NCBI GenBank assembly: GCA_963573305.1
Contig: OY754332.1
Span: 142,779,977 to 142,843,976, forward strand
DNA length: 64,000 nucleotides
Reading direction: 5' to 3'
Source: Pyrrhosoma nymphula
Taxonomy: Eukaryota > Arthropoda > Insecta > Odonata > Coenagrionidae
The translations under genes were made by a program, and so were the position numbers. The notes beneath the pieces are model-generated. The model made no database searches, was not told where the DNA came from, and was given only the letters and a program-made list of their open reading frames with translations. Shown here piece after piece: positions 1 to 13,204 of this stretch; position 1 is the first letter of the stretch; each line of letters begins with the position of its first letter.

Positions 1-735
1 GGGGATGAGGAGGGAAGGATATGGACGTTATTGACATTATGATAAAAGATAATCGTAAAATTTAGTCCAAGAATGAATTACTTCATTGTAGTTCCAAGAT
101 GGCACTTATAGTGCCGTCGGAAGGGAGGTTAAACAGTGGACCCCTTGGTGTCTTTCGATACAAGAAGGCTAATGCCTTAACCTCGATAATGACATTATAG
201 CCTTATAGCTGTCAAAACCATGGGCGGAGAGAATTAAAAAGTGTGGACTGTACAACGGGAAGCATTACTTCATGTTACTCAGTTCTACAAAGTGAAGCCT
301 AAAACTTTAACTTGTAAGGCTAAAGTCAGTTCGGGTTCATCTACACTCTTCCTCCACATCCCCAATTATTCTATTCATCCAACCTATTCCAACCTAACCA
401 ACAATTCTCAACAGCGCAATTGACCTCAACCGTCGGTTACTTCCCCTAAAAACTAATTAAATCAGAGTATTAAAAGAAAAATGAGCCTTCCACCTAGTCA
501 TAGGAACGGGTGCAGCTTGCATAAACACCCTAGGAAATTCGTATTGACGTAAGATACACTGATGGTGCGTACGTGATCAACACACTTGCACGGCAATAGT
601 AAAATCCGGCTCTTAATCTAAGTAAAATAAAATAATTTTACATCGTGAATCGAGACATACTGATGCAACCGATGCAACTATCACGAGTATCCAATTTGAA
701 GAGAGAAAACACGATTCGCAAATCTCTAATAATTC
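1..735. other. AT-rich sequence, no gene seen
   Basis: Mostly AT-rich sequence with stops in all frames. I see no recognisable protein, RNA gene, terminal repeat or tandem array here. Confidence 0.6.
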
Positions 736-1700
736 CTACTTGAGGGCGCCAAAAACCGGAAATATTGGTGGGGAAATCCCGCGAAATCCATTTAATCGCG
801 AATGAGTATTAGAGTGGGGTAGGGATACGCGTGTGTCACGAAGAGCACGCGAGAAAAACGACCGTCGTGAGGGGCGTCGATTCCGGGGCCATCGAATGGG
901 GCCCCCGGGGCAAGGGCCCATTCCTCCGCCGCGAGTGTCATCACCGGCAAAAGGGAGAGAGATTGGAGCTGATGGCCATGATGACTCTCTCCCTATCATT
1001 AGCCCCCTGGAGTGATGGAGAGCGGCAGGCTTCGAAGATGATGCGTGAGCGAGGCGGGACGTGCTTCTCGACCACGGGCACGCGGGTTGCTCATTCTTTT
1101 GTTCGGGCGCTGGCCGAATGGAGTGGTGAGAGGCGTGTTCGCCGCGCCCGCCGAGGACGGCGCAATCGGCGGCTGGTGAAATCGTATATTGTCCGCGTTT
1201 ATTGGAACGGAAGAGGGAGAAAAAATAGATGCAAACATACGTTTGCGAGATTTTTTTTGGCATGGGTTTAATGTCTCCCGACGATACTGCTCGAAAAAAC
1301 CACGCTTCATTGTATCGGGGGAAAGTTCTGCCGCGATCACCGTTAATTCTTACCGGTGGGGGAGAAATTTCACTTTTAGACATGGCAATGGCGGGTTGAG
1401 GATAGAGGCCCTGGACATGAAAGCGAACCATGACGCAGCAGAGCTTGAATGGCTGATGCGATGCCTTTTGATAGCCAGGTGTGAACTGAACACCTCACGA
1501 GGATCCAGGATCTCGTGTCGGCCTTTTAGGCAAGAGAGCCAAACACAATCGCTGGCGATATCACATCTCATCCCCGTTTCTAGCACGTACGTGCGTTCAT
1601 CTTCTTCGAAGTGCTCCCAGACGACGCTGGCGGCCCATCACGCGGTCTGCTAAGGCGGACGTGATGGTCGAGCGGACCCCGGTTATGCACACCTGCTCAC
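736..1700. other. CpG-rich island, function unknown
   Basis: Base composition changes sharply to GC-rich with frequent CpG, and open frames overlap on both strands. Such overlap is expected when stop codons are depleted by composition, and the conceptual proteins look like low-complexity translation of GC-rich DNA rather than a family. The stretch could be a regulatory island or an unannotated promoter. No splice-site-bounded exon could be defended. Confidence 0.5.
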
Positions 1701-1887
1701 AGCGTGTAGTATCGCACCTAAGCGATGCATTCTTCCTGTGGGTTTCTCAGAGGAAAACTAGCCGATTAGTATCGGGAACCAAAATATGTCTTAATATATT
1801 CAATGATACTTTTGGTAATGATATTTTTTCATACTGCTGAAACTATATGACATATTTCGTGACATGTATGGAGCATAAATTGCTTGA

Positions 1888-1931
1888 ATTGTAGAAGACA
1901 CCGAAGACATGGCTTCGGTGTCCTCTACAAT
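1888..1931. repeat. 44-nt stem-loop
   Basis: A 19-nt arm (1888-1906) and its reverse complement (1913-1931) pair with a single mismatch around a six-base loop, and a short T-rich stretch follows. The hairpin is too short for a typical animal microRNA precursor. It may be a tiny foldback or the end of a decayed inverted-repeat element. Confidence 0.7.
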
Positions 1932-4569
1932 AATTTTTAGCCTTTATTCTAAAGGGCGTGTACCGAGCGTAATACCCAGTATTTTCTTCTTATTTTGCAT
2001 TTTAATCATATTTATATTTAGCAAAAGAGGTGTGAACACAAATTACATGTGACCTTTGACATTTAAGCGGCGAAATCATCTTAGATTGGAGAATACCTTC
2101 ATAAATAGACGGCCATTGGCTAATTAACAATATTTTAAGAATGTCATGTCCAATGATTGCTCACAATTTAAGAAACATTTCCCAGGATTCCACAACGATT
2201 AGGCTCTCCTCTACCAAAATCTTTAATTTATATCCAAATTTGCAGTAGTTTATTTCCAACCATATACAGTAAGCGGAAGCACAATGAATGCTCAATGCGA
2301 GTGGGACAACTCCGAGAGCTGGAAGCTTTTGATAACCCTGGATAAGGGTTTCGTCATCGAATCCCTTTTCAGCTATATTTAAGCTCAACCATGAATGAAA
2401 TTCACGCAACCGATTGAAGCAGGAACCGTAAGAGGAAGCAGGGGTAAAAGAAACGAGAAAATTAAAGATCTAAATTGGAAAGTGAATAGAGTTTAATGGT
2501 CGGATATTGAATACATTTCGTTTTCAATTTATATATTTCATGTGCTACAAAATATTTTGAACAGATAACATACCGGTCACGGAAATAGCACCGCCTTGAT
2601 TCCTTATCAAATCCCGGTGGATTATGTGCACGCAAAATCCATTTAAAATATCAAAATGGGAATTCTTGAACTGTTGAATGCGTAATCAACTTCAGTGTGG
2701 CTGTACTTTGAGCTAACCAGTATAGCAGCAACGCAAACACCCAATACATTTTAGGAGACTTGCTATTTCGTCGAAATAAAATATTTTTCATCATAAAATG
2801 GTTCAAAACGTGTATCTTTGTTCAATTAGGACTCTGCATCGTCGCACTTCAGTTTGGCCTCCAGCAACGGGAAGTATGAGCCCGGGGGAGTTAACGAGGA
2901 AAATTGCCCGTACGTACGTACAAAATAGGGCTTAACAATGACAGGTGGCGCAAAATGACACGAAGTTTATGATTCCATCATGCTCACAGCTCAATTTAAG
3001 AGAAAGTAGGTCATACAAAGTAAAAAAGTACAGTAACTTAGTAGGGTACACAGCAAGTACTCATGACTTTTCCCATTTTACGGCGCACTTCCTGCAACGA
3101 TCAGAGTCGACAGTCATGCGTACCACTCAATTCACAAAATAACACACGTAATTAGAACGCGGCATTCGACATAATTTTCTCTGAATGCGTCGTTAACTTG
3201 GATGACTCAAAGAAATAACACATCATGGAAGAGAAAACAAAATGGAGAGCCGATGGTGGAAGCATCCTACTTGACCCAGTAAAGCTCATTAGTTGCTGAA
3301 TGTGTTCGATAAGATCAACGCATTCGAAGATCATCAGAACTGAAAAATGCCGGCAAGCCATAAAAAACAGCAAAAACTAAATACAATGGGGCTGATAGAC
3401 ACTCAATATAAATGAATCAATTGACGATAGCGAAATCAGCCGCGCTAGGTTTCTCGAGGAGACCGTTCGGACGCTCGGACGCGCTCGGAATAAACCGTGG
3501 GGCTCCGCAGCTGGTAGGCCAGGACGCGCTTCCGTTAGTGAAGGCACGAATTCGATGTTGCCACGAGTATATCCAGTGTATCCTTCAGCAAGGCTGCGTC
3601 TCTTCACGTAATTTATTTCATTTAATGAATATCTCAAAAAGAAATGCAATCAGCACGGAGAGGCTCTATAGGTTTCTGGTCCTGTGGGAGCATCGATGAA
3701 CTTAAGACGAAAGTGGAGTGGTAACACAGATGTAGGGATAACGCAAATGATCTCAGAAAGAGACGGAATTACCGATAATCCATAACAATTCTACTTCACC
3801 GTCAGCACTGGTACATGATGTAATTGATGCCATTATACTCTCACTAAATAATCACCTCAGTAACAACAATATTTTAAATCCGGGTAGCAAAGCCGACAAC
3901 GGAGTTATTCCTTGTTTGCAATGATAATTTCAAACTAACCAAAGAAGAGTCCACATTCCCATGGTCGATTTCATCTGTGATGATAGAGCTCTATGCTAAG
4001 TACTTTGATCTACGGTATGTGAAATTTACTGGATCCAAGCCTGGGCCCGGCGGTCAGTAGTGTATTTCGTAAACGTTTCCACGGTCAAGCCGCCTTCGTT
4101 GGTGGCAGAAAATATAAGTAGTACATATATATTGCTATTCCACGCTTAAAATGTTTTTTTTGTGTTCAGGGAACAAAAATTACTTGGCAGTTACCACACA
4201 TTTAATTGAAAAAGCGATCAAGGCTTTGACCCATTAACATCATTTTTAACGCGTCATTTTCAAGGTCTTAATAATGACCGTTATCTTTTGAAACTTGTCC
4301 AGATATACAAATAAAAAGTGCAAAAAAGTACCAAGATATTTAAGTTTTTCATAAAAAATCTGTGTTAGCTAAATAACTCACATTTACAGAGAGTGCACTA
4401 TTACATCTCGGAAATATGGAGATATTTCCTTGAAACAGACATAGCAATATCAAAATAATGCGGTTCAATATCGTGCACCAACACACACCATCATTATCCA
4501 TCAAACTCGCAAGGGGTACTGGGATTCATTCCTACGCACAATATCGCACTCATTTCTATGTAATTTATC
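1932..4569. other. AT-rich sequence, no gene seen
   Basis: No gene recognised. A short GTAC triplet run lies near 2910-2921, and a moderately GC-rich patch near 3440-3560 has no protein identity I can support. Confidence 0.55.
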
Positions 4570-5445
4570 CGGTAATTATAGCAGAGTGCACGTAATAATT
4601 TGTCCGGGAATGTGATGTACCGGCAGTGGAGCTCGCTCGCTGTTCCACTCCTTCAATCTTTCCCGCTCCAAAAACCGTACAACACAGTGGCAAGCCTCCT
4701 TAGGGGAATGCGAGGAGCCTACCATCTCGTGCCAAGAAAAAACGGAGCAAATATTTTGCCATACCGCCAACAATGCTCCCGTTGGGCTAGAGGAAAAGAT
4801 ACACAAAAATAACCGAGCGACCCCACGTCGATGACAGGGAAGCCTTGGCATCGTTAATCGAGTTAATCGTAAATCGAGTTAATCGCCGAAGTGCTCGCAT
4901 GCTTCATGCGTGTTTAAACGATTTCCCGTGCAGGAGAAGCATTAATATAACGTTTCCATCATTTCCTCGTTTCCCGTTCGCGATAGATTGGGTTGGTAGG
5001 GAGTGTGGGGCAGGAGGGGAGGCTAAAAGGAGGGGTGGGGGTGGAGCAGGAGTGGGTGGGTGTTGGTGAGAGGTAGCTACGATCTCCGTACCAAACAAAC
5101 CAATCCAACCAACTCGCCCAAATGCGCTGAATTTTTTTTCAAGCATCGGGAAAATAAATAGGAGAGTGATCACACGCCAATGAAGGGTTAATAACGACCG
5201 GAATAACATTAACCGGGCCGACCTTAATAACGAGGCCGGAATTAGTGCCTTTATTCCCGCAGGGCGTTCAAAGGCCCTTCCGGATAATGTCGGAGAGTCA
5301 ATCGTGCCCGTCGAAACGTCGTTTTCATTGTAGCGGGCGAAAATATTCGAATGAAGCGGAGCGAAAGGTGGCGTGCAAAGGATTTTTCTCTCACCGTCTC
5401 ACTGCGCGATCTACATGGGTCGATCCTGACGGTCAGGAATAGGCG
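4570..5445. other. GC-enriched island with polypurine/G-rich tract
   Basis: GC-enriched block with a strongly asymmetric G-rich tract at about 4995-5070 (repeated GGGG and GGTGGG groups). The tract is compatible with G-quadruplex formation on the + strand. Open frames here are composition-driven and resemble no protein family I know. Confidence 0.45.
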
Positions 5446-5539
5446 ACTTAATCGAAGGATGCTTCAAATTGCAGTGGGAACAGCCGCGACTTAACTCAAG
5501 CGGAAGTCATCCTCTAACGATGGACAAGATTATGCGGAA

Positions 5540-5615
5540 TTTGCAATGAAAATGTCACTTGCATGGACTGAGGTCAGGAGATTCTGGGTTTGAATTCCAG
5601 TGAAGGCGAATAGCT
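5540..5615 (+). repeat. tRNA-derived SINE remnant (weak)
   Basis: Contains a B-box-like GGGTTTGAATTCC near 5587-5599, preceded by a degenerate segment that could be an A box. The layout resembles the other tRNA-like remnants in this window. Decay is heavy and no tail or target duplication was identified. Confidence 0.35.
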
Positions 5616-8600
5616 TTCTTCATCAAGAGTTTCATGCATTCGTGGAATGCTCTCCTCGTAATCACTCTGCATAAACGGCTTTCCGTATTCGACACTTATG
5701 CCAGGCTGCAGTAAGTTTCCCATAATCGATGGCATCATTCGGGCCCACGAAATTGCAATTAAGAACGAGATGTGCCGTCATTAGATTGGATATATTTTAC
5801 GGAATAAAATTTGATAAAATGCATAGCAAGCGTAATACACTGGCGCTAAGATGGAATACTTAAGATATTACCAAATATGATACGATGGGAAAGTGTAACA
5901 GATGGCAAGAGTGAGAAATTAACAGCTTGAAACGGATGTTTTTTTGCGGAAAATTATGAACAATGATCACTTCTTTTATTATGACGCCATTAATTATTTT
6001 GGGAATTTGTACTGATTCTTCCACTTCATGGGAACTACAATTGTCAAGCAAAAAAAATCACTATCCTTGATATTTCTTTTTAAAATATTAGATGAAGAAA
6101 CCCATCGCTTTTCTGCCAATAATGAAAGTGCATGAAATCAACCAATACCCTTAGAGCCCACTTAGGTTTCTAAATACATGTCGTAGTGATTTGCGGGTAA
6201 AAGGAAATGTTTGCCTAAGGTGAGCATTTTGACTATAAATTCGATGAATTGCTGGCTTGGTGTTGGAAGAAGAAAAAGGAGTATACAAATGGCATGCATT
6301 ACATCGTCGTATGCATTACACCAGAGAGATATTGTACAGAATGAGGTATATTCTGATGACAGAGAAAAATAGAGCGTTATTAAATCCGTGACCATATTTC
6401 TAATCATTTTCTTTTACATAAAAATAATTCTAAAAACCGCTAAAATTTATTCCTTGCCAGATTGATTTTTAAGAGCTATGTAATTTCGAAGAAATTCGGC
6501 ACTGCGTATGATCACAGAGAAATTTACTTTACTATATTTAGGCAATATCCAGGAAATTGCTTCTTGATTATGATCTACTAAGCTACCTCATGATATAGGT
6601 ATTCCTAAGAGTTATGGCTCAGAAAGCACTAAGAGTTATGAAATTTGTTCTAATTTCCTCAACTTTGAGCGGATCTTTGTTTCAAATCCACGGTAGGTAA
6701 GGGAAAAAATAAAGAAATAAATAGACGTGGAGGGTAATTGAAGCGTTAAATTTAGCAGTGAAAGAAAAAAAGTAGCTCACACCAAAATAATGCTGGCGAC
6801 AAACTTTACCTCGAGCTCTTCACTCTGAGATTTCGTAAAAGTTACATTCACACCCAAATTTAATGACGCAAATTAAAGCTGTAATATCAAATGGAACTTC
6901 TGGTCTCATTTTTGAAAATCTCATCGAGTGGCACAAGGGTTAAGGGTGCAAAGAGATGTGTCCGCAGAAGGAGGAAGACAAACGGATGGTAGTTATTAAA
7001 GCAAGAGGTTCAATGCCTAGAAGGACGAGCTAGCCTACTTCCTTTTGTCGTGAAAAGTATCCAACAAATTGCTAGCAGCCAGCCTATCACTATCTATCAA
7101 TAGAACTATGCACATGAAACGTGTTTAACAAAGGACTTCATGGAAACGGGAAGGTAGTTTGTAAGAATCTGACGATGCTTGGGCTGATAAACTGGGCATC
7201 AAAAGCACTAGTTTTCTCGTTGAAAATGAACTTCCGGGTTGGAAATCGTTGCACAATAATAACTACGTATGGAATCGGTAGATTTCAACGTCAATGCTTA
7301 TGACACATCTGCCGAAAATCCACAGGCATTATTTGTGTGTCGCGAACACCAAGACTGAATTGAGAATATTTTTAAAATAGGAAAAAATTTAGCACCACCA
7401 ATAAAGATTCCGTAAAGGCGCATTCGGATGATTAGCAAGCAGTAGGAACCGATATTCTGAACCTAAAATTCCTTCCTACGAAGAGTGAGTTAAATATCGA
7501 TGCAGTGGAAAAGGCACAAGACAGAAGTGGACAGTCAATTACTGACAGTTGGTTTTATATTTCACAATTAGTATGCATATTTTCAATAATTCCACAGCCT
7601 TTTCAGTTAAGAGAAGCAATATTTTAACTTCCATAGTGGCCATTGTCCAAGGATTACACACGCCCAGAACGGCCTTATATTTCGTAAGACCAGGTGCGAG
7701 GCATGTCCAAGGAAGTTGGTTCGGTGCTTATGCTAAACTAGCATTCAAAGGGCCGTTTTAAAAATCACAGACCCTAGCCTCGATAATTTAACTCCACCCT
7801 TGGCCAAACCAAGGTGGTTTAGCGATGATATTTCAACTCGTGATGAAGCCGAACATATCAACATTAAATCCAACATTAATCATCAATTAAACCCGGACTA
7901 AGAGTGATCTCCTAAACTAAAATGTCTAGAAACTGAATACCGCAGCCAGAGATTCTCACACCAGCGAGAGTAAATCCTTTCCTCTTCGGCCTCGCAATTA
8001 CGGCTTGCGTGCGGGTGATGCTCTATGGGCGACACTTCTAAAAATCTGACCTACTTTTCAAATGGCACTAGGTCTCGGAGTACTCCTCAGGGGCCAATTA
8101 AATTCGCGGGCGTATTTAAACATGTTATAACAAGCTAACAAGCATGAATCACTGGTAACTTAAAACGAGTGAGCAAGTTCCACGAGTTGCAGTTGAGTAG
8201 CGCATTAGTGAGTCTGCCGTTAAACTGGATCATTTGATTGGATGGGAAATTACATCCTTATGGATTTCAGAAAGAGCTACAGCCCACTAAAAGCTTAAGA
8301 GCGGGCAATAATGCGGGAGAACTAAGCTCCCCTGACGACGAAAATTTCTCCTGAGTAGTAAATATTTTCCTCGGAATGGCCAGACTGCAGTTAGACATGA
8401 ATGCAAAATGGGGCTAAATGTGTCCCAAATGCCAATGGACACAGCATTAATGAGTTGAATCATTTTACCTACTGAAAATAATGTACGGCCACGGAAGTTA
8501 CTTGGAACTTTAGCCCACAGTTGAGAGCATCATTTGAGTGGAGATATTCGCATAATATCCCAACACAGGAGCTCATAAGCTCTCGTTAAAGTGAATAAAA

Positions 8601-8834
8601 TGGTAGAAATACAGGGATTCGCCATTTGAATGGCAGGGTATACTTAAAATGCATTCTCATTTCTTATTGCTTGCGCCTCGCCCTATTAAGAGATAATACC
8701 CCTAGTTATTACGCGATAATACCAAGAGCTGAGACCGATTGCGCCATTAGGAGGGGAGTATTTTTTACATAGGAATATCTAGGCAACGGAGTTAGGCTGA
8801 AGGGAAACCTAGTATCGACATTTGTGTACCGTTA
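5616..8834. other. AT-rich sequence, no gene seen
   Basis: Long AT-rich stretch without a recognisable coding region, RNA gene or bounded repeat. Short open frames appear random. Confidence 0.5.
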
Positions 8835-8879
8835 ATGGAATTCACCAAGGGAGTTCAAAGTTTTACACTCCATCTCGAG

Positions 8880-9030
8880 GAGGGTAATCCACAGCTAAGA
8901 GAGCTCCACACACTTCTCAAGCAGGAAGCCAGGTCCTCGGAAAAAAAACTCCAGCACCACCGGGATTCGAACCCAGGTCTTTACGATGTCAGCCAGCACA
9001 CGAACCGACAAACCAACCTTATCGCTCCCT
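8880..9030 (-). repeat. tRNA-derived SINE, minus strand
   Basis: On the minus strand there is a perfect RNA polymerase III B box, GGTTCGAATCCC (reverse complement of about 8968-8979). An A-box-like GC/TGG-rich segment lies some 40 bases upstream in the element's orientation, as in a tRNA-derived SINE head. The body would continue towards lower coordinates. No CCA end or cloverleaf could be made, so this is not a functional tRNA gene. Outer limits are approximate. Confidence 0.55.
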
Positions 9031-9039
9031 TCTTTGAAC

Positions 9040-10332
9040 AGCAGAGATATCATCACATGCATCCCAAGGCTCAGCTTCCTCAAATATAGGAGTACAAGCA
9101 CTCCGAAACTAACGTGACAAAGATGAATGTTTCGGCGCTCAAGAAGGATGACGGAGTAAATATGAGCGTCTCCACGGGTTGAGTCAAAGGAGAAGCACAA
9201 TAGGAGTCCAAAGGAGACACCATTGCATCCCCACCTCCAACAAAAGAAGCATCTGAATAATCAATCTATTGTAGCTAAAGACCGTGCATCAACGGCAATA
9301 ATGGAGTTTCACATCCTTGCGTCACGGCAGCGAGCAGCGCGCAAGCCGACGTTTAAGCGCTCAGCAAGTCAGCCACCGGAACAAATCCAGTCGGTCAGCC
9401 GACTCGTGGCGGGCGGCCATCTAGAAGCGGTTTGCCTTTTCCAAGGGTAAGGTTACTGACCCAATTCACCGCTAAAACACACCTCTACATTAAACCCGTC
9501 ACTCTAGCAATCGCATTTTTTCGGGCCACTATGTTTAGTAGGTAGTGGGAATGGGTTAGTTTGCAACTTTTTATTGACCTGCGAGATGCAGTTTGACAAA
9601 CGGAAATGCCTATGTGTTTTCGGATGCCAATCCATTCCTCAGTTTCGGGCCAATATGTTACTAAACGCTTTCACTATACGCGCTGAACTCTTTCATTGAA
9701 GAAGTGGAGTGCTAGTTTTTGCGTCAGAAGCCGTCAGATCCAATGACCATTGTATGGCTGACATGGGACGATGATGGGTGCTTATATAGCCAAGCTTAGT
9801 CAGACGACACTGTAACATATGAACTACTTTACTTTATTATTATAATTATTTCCTATCGAAAATCAAATGATAACCGCAGAGGAAACATGTTTCCACTGAA
9901 ATCAACCTTTTGTAACCCTTCACTACATTCTAAAATGAAAGTGAGATCTCACTTCAGGATGAGTGGCACAATAATCGAGGGATTGTGGTCTCTTCTCCCA
10001 TTTCGAATGCAGGCAGGAAAATTACAATATGGTAAGCCAAACGGGGATAAGGGCAATGCTAGCGTTCAACTTCCCTGGATCGTTCTGTTGTACATTAGAA
10101 TCATAGAAAAAGTACATGCTGAAATAACCAAAAAAACTCAATGAGGACACAAACTATGTTCAAACCGCAACTATGCTTTCACAAAAAGAGGAAAACTCTC
10201 TCCATCATACTTAATACGCTATTAATAGCTCTATGGTTTGAAAAAATCAACATGCTGAGAACTTGAAGGACAAAAATAATCGAAATTAATGAATATATCA
10301 AAATTTCCATCCCACAAATCTGAAAATCATGC
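9040..10332. other. No gene seen
   Basis: Mixed-composition sequence. No protein, RNA or terminal repeat signals could be supported. Confidence 0.5.
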
Positions 10333-10335
10333 TGA

Positions 10336-10843
10336 TGCCCCGTTCACATTACTAGGGATAACGTGGCGGCTCTTACTTGAGTTTACACGATTTCTAGATT
10401 ACTGTCTTTATCTTAGTAGAAATGCTGGTGGCCTCTGGTGAAGAGAATGAAATCACTAAAAAATAACTGAAGCAAACTACGCGCCTGCAGTATTACTGAG
10501 TAGTATACACATTTCATGTCTGTCTAGAATGTTAATTTAACCAATGCATCGTCCTTTGAATGCACTTGCTGGCTGTATTAGTCGAAGAGAATTTCCATTA
10601 CCTTTTCAGCGTTGTGTTGCCGTCTTTCTGCTTGACCCTCCATTTTCTTCACTCGTATTTCAACCCCGATTTCATTTAACTTCCGTTCACACGAATTCCA
10701 AATGCCGGTGACCTGCGCCAACCCTAGTAGCTCAAGCGAGATAAAAAAGTTTACTAGGGTTATCGCTAGCATGTATTCACACGGCGAATTTTTTACTAGT
10801 ATTCGAGTTACAAGCGTATAAAGCTAGTAATGTGAACGGGGCA
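10336..10843. mobile_element. Non-autonomous DNA transposon (508 bp) with 20-bp perfect TIRs
   Basis: Terminal inverted repeats at 10336-10355 and 10824-10843 are identical over all 20 bases, starting TGCCCCGTTCAC. A three-base direct repeat, TGA, flanks the element (10333-10335 and 10844-10846), consistent with a 3-bp target-site duplication. Several ACTAG motifs recur inside both ends. A 64-codon minus-strand open frame in the interior (10578-10772) resembles no transposase I know, so mobilisation would have been in trans. A 3-bp duplication is used by PIF/Harbinger- and CACTA-type elements; superfamily assignment is not secure. Confidence 0.75.
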
Positions 10844-10884
10844 TGACGAGTGAGTGGAAGACGCAGGAGTGAGCAATCATCGGG

Positions 10885-10940
10885 AAAAACCATTTGAAAA
10901 CACCCGGATTCGAAACTGGGATTTTAAGAATAAAGTTTCA
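10885..10940 (-). repeat. Possible tRNA-like (SINE) remnant
   Basis: On the minus strand a B-box-like TTTCGAATCCGG is present (reverse complement around 10904-10915). No clear A box or tail, so this is weak. Confidence 0.3.
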
Positions 10941-11289
10941 GTGAAAACAATTACACTTTTTTTTCAATTTTATTTTTATTCATTCTCAATATCCCTCCTC
11001 ATAGCCATTCATTCTTATTAGTTTTATTTTGCCTTGACACCAGATAGGTGCGAGTTCGCAACCTTTCCGTGCGTGTTGGGCTAAGGTTTAATTCATGTGT
11101 CTTACTTGGCGCAAAAGTGAGCATCAAGGGGGAAATTTTGCTCGCACCCTTTTCACTCACAAGCAAAAGCACAACCAATCCCATGCTATCATTCGGCCAA
11201 TCATTAGCCCTCGCTCAATAACTCCAAGTGTTCCCACCTCAAAAAAGAGCAGGTAGGTGCTACATACATACATGCACACCCTCCACCGC

Positions 11290-12060
11290 CAGTTGACGAT
11301 TTGAGCTGATGTGAGCTGATGTGTGCGGTCGCTTCGTTCTGCCAATGCTAAGTCCAGGAATCGACTTTTGAGCCGAATAAAAGGGTCAGCGCGTAGCCGA
11401 GCCGACCTAATTGGCTCGATATCCCCACGCCCTCTGCAAAAATGGACGTGCGGATTTCGCGGAATGGGCATCGCCGCCCATAGCGGCCTTTTCGCGCGCG
11501 ACGCTTTCCCGCCGAAACAACGACGGAGCTTCGGTCGACCTTCATTTGTTCCTGCCGTAAAAGCCCGCCTCCCCCGCAGCTACTTTCGCCGCGCCTCCCC
11601 CAGGGGGTCCACCACGCCACTCTCCCGCCACGCCCCTCTCTCTCTCTCTCCCGCCACTCCATCTCCCACCACACCACGACAGAATCGATTTGATTTGATT
11701 CACTTCGAGGAATCGCTCGGGTGGACTAGAGTGGTGGGAGGGAATAAAAGAAGCATCCGTTTTCGGGGGAGCAGCGGTGGTGAGAACCACGTGATGTGTT
11801 ATCGACGGCCTTTTCAAGTGGATGAATGCCCGTGAAAATGCTTCCGAATTTATTTCCTCTCCCTCTCGATGAGGGGTTCCTTCGGGCGAAGGGTGGAGGC
11901 GAGGAATAAATGTAATCAAGCCGTAAAAACAGGGTGGTTCCTCTCCAATCATTCGTCTCACCCCGCGTCGGATCCTTCGGCAGGATTAAAATGTCTCCCC
12001 TTCATCATCTCACCGCGAACCGTGGCTGAAGGGTGTGAGGCAGGGGTGTTAGAACACTAT
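11290..12060. other. CpG/GC-rich island
   Basis: A GC-rich block with many CpG dinucleotides and a short (TC)n microsatellite around 11636-11652. Overlapping open frames on both strands follow from composition. The block could be a promoter or regulatory island, but no transcript start or splice signal stands out. Confidence 0.45.
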
Positions 12061-12241
12061 CAATAAAAAAGGTGGGTTGAGGAAAGAAGAAATAGGGAGA
12101 GTAAAGACTGTAAGATTTGTAAGTGTTTTGGTGAATTTATCTATCATTATATTTCCATTTTAGCCACGAATGGTGCGGAGGAAGAAATATTTCTTATTTC
12201 TATACCTGTTCAACATTTCATCTTTCTCCTTTTTCGCTTTT

Positions 12242-12649
12242 TTATGTCCTACAGGTGTAATATAGCGCTGAAATAACATACTCGGTGTTGACCTGAAACT
12301 CATGAAACCTGAAATTTTCCAGTGAGCTTAGCCTTGGGTGTATCCCTGACTCTCCAGGGGCTTCCAGTCCTGTTAAACCCTCCAATGGTCGTGTCAATGT
12401 TCCTGCTTGCTCGCAGAAGTTGTTAACAAACGCGTGGCTTTCCTTTATATCTTGGTCAATTACTTTCGCGCAAAGATTTACGAGGCAAGGGAGCAGGAAC
12501 CTTACACCCCAACGGCCCTCACCAACGTGTAAGGGAGCAAGATATTCATCTCTGAAAGTATGGATGGCACCGATACATTTCACCGCGCAAACTACACAAC
12601 AGCAGAGGGCTATAAGTACTCGATCGGCATCTTTCTTGCGCAGAAACAT
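12242..12649 (-). pseudogene. Unidentified membrane-protein-like coding relic, copy A
   Basis: A 135-codon open frame on the minus strand. It has a hydrophobic segment near residues 11-30 and a second around residues 48-64, followed by an acidic/polar loop and the C-terminal motif EFQVNTE. A diverged relative lies at about 17.9-18.1 kb in the same orientation. Alignable positions include C-x3-L-x2-K, AFVNN versus RFVKN, and EFQVNTE versus EFQVDTE. In the EFQV region several differences fall at third codon positions, as expected for sequences once under protein selection. Hydrophobic segments, then a charged loop, then a short F-x-x-Q-V-like motif recall insect gustatory-receptor C-terminal halves, but the family is not established. 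It is probably an exon fragment or relic, since no full gene surrounds it. Confidence 0.35.
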
Positions 12650-12659
12650 CCGACGTGCA

Positions 12660-13204
12660 AATCTTCAGTTATTTCCCGGTCCTTCCTTCCAGTTCCCACA
12701 AAATTAATTATTTGCCCACCATAGAGAGCAGAAAGAGGAATTTGATGTGGCTCAAATGCTACGGACACCATTCCTGAAAAAGCTATGACACATTAAGCCA
12801 CGGAAGCTAGAAGTGTGCCTTAAACTCGTCGACGGAAATGCTACTATTGAAATGTATGGTGCATATCCAGGTTTAGACGCGAAAATAACCCAGGGAGAAT
12901 GAATACATCCGAAAACAATTTACTGAAATATCCGATGATGACAAATTGACGTAAATTCCCAGAACACAGATGATAAGATTTTTTTGCAATTAAAGCAAAT
13001 GTACAATTGAATTGGATTTCTACATTACATTTCTACTTCCAAATTTGTTAAACCTTATAAAGCAAAGGCTTTAAAACACTAGTGATACGTGCGGTGTTGT
13101 CTGAGTGGAACCCTTCCTTCCTACGTTGCACCAGCAACGAGTTGGTGAAAACTTTGCTTGTTTCAATTTTCACCAAACGAGCATCGGATGATTGCACATA
13201 AATA
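12660..13204. other. No gene seen
   Basis: AT-rich stretch with nothing recognisable. Confidence 0.5.

Noticed and set aside
736..1653. Several 110-230-codon frames on both strands as genes
   Set aside because: They overlap one another in a stop-poor CpG-rich block and resemble no family.
8960..8985. Functional tRNA gene (perfect B box)
   Set aside because: No cloverleaf, no matching acceptor stem and a degenerate A box. Fits a SINE head instead.
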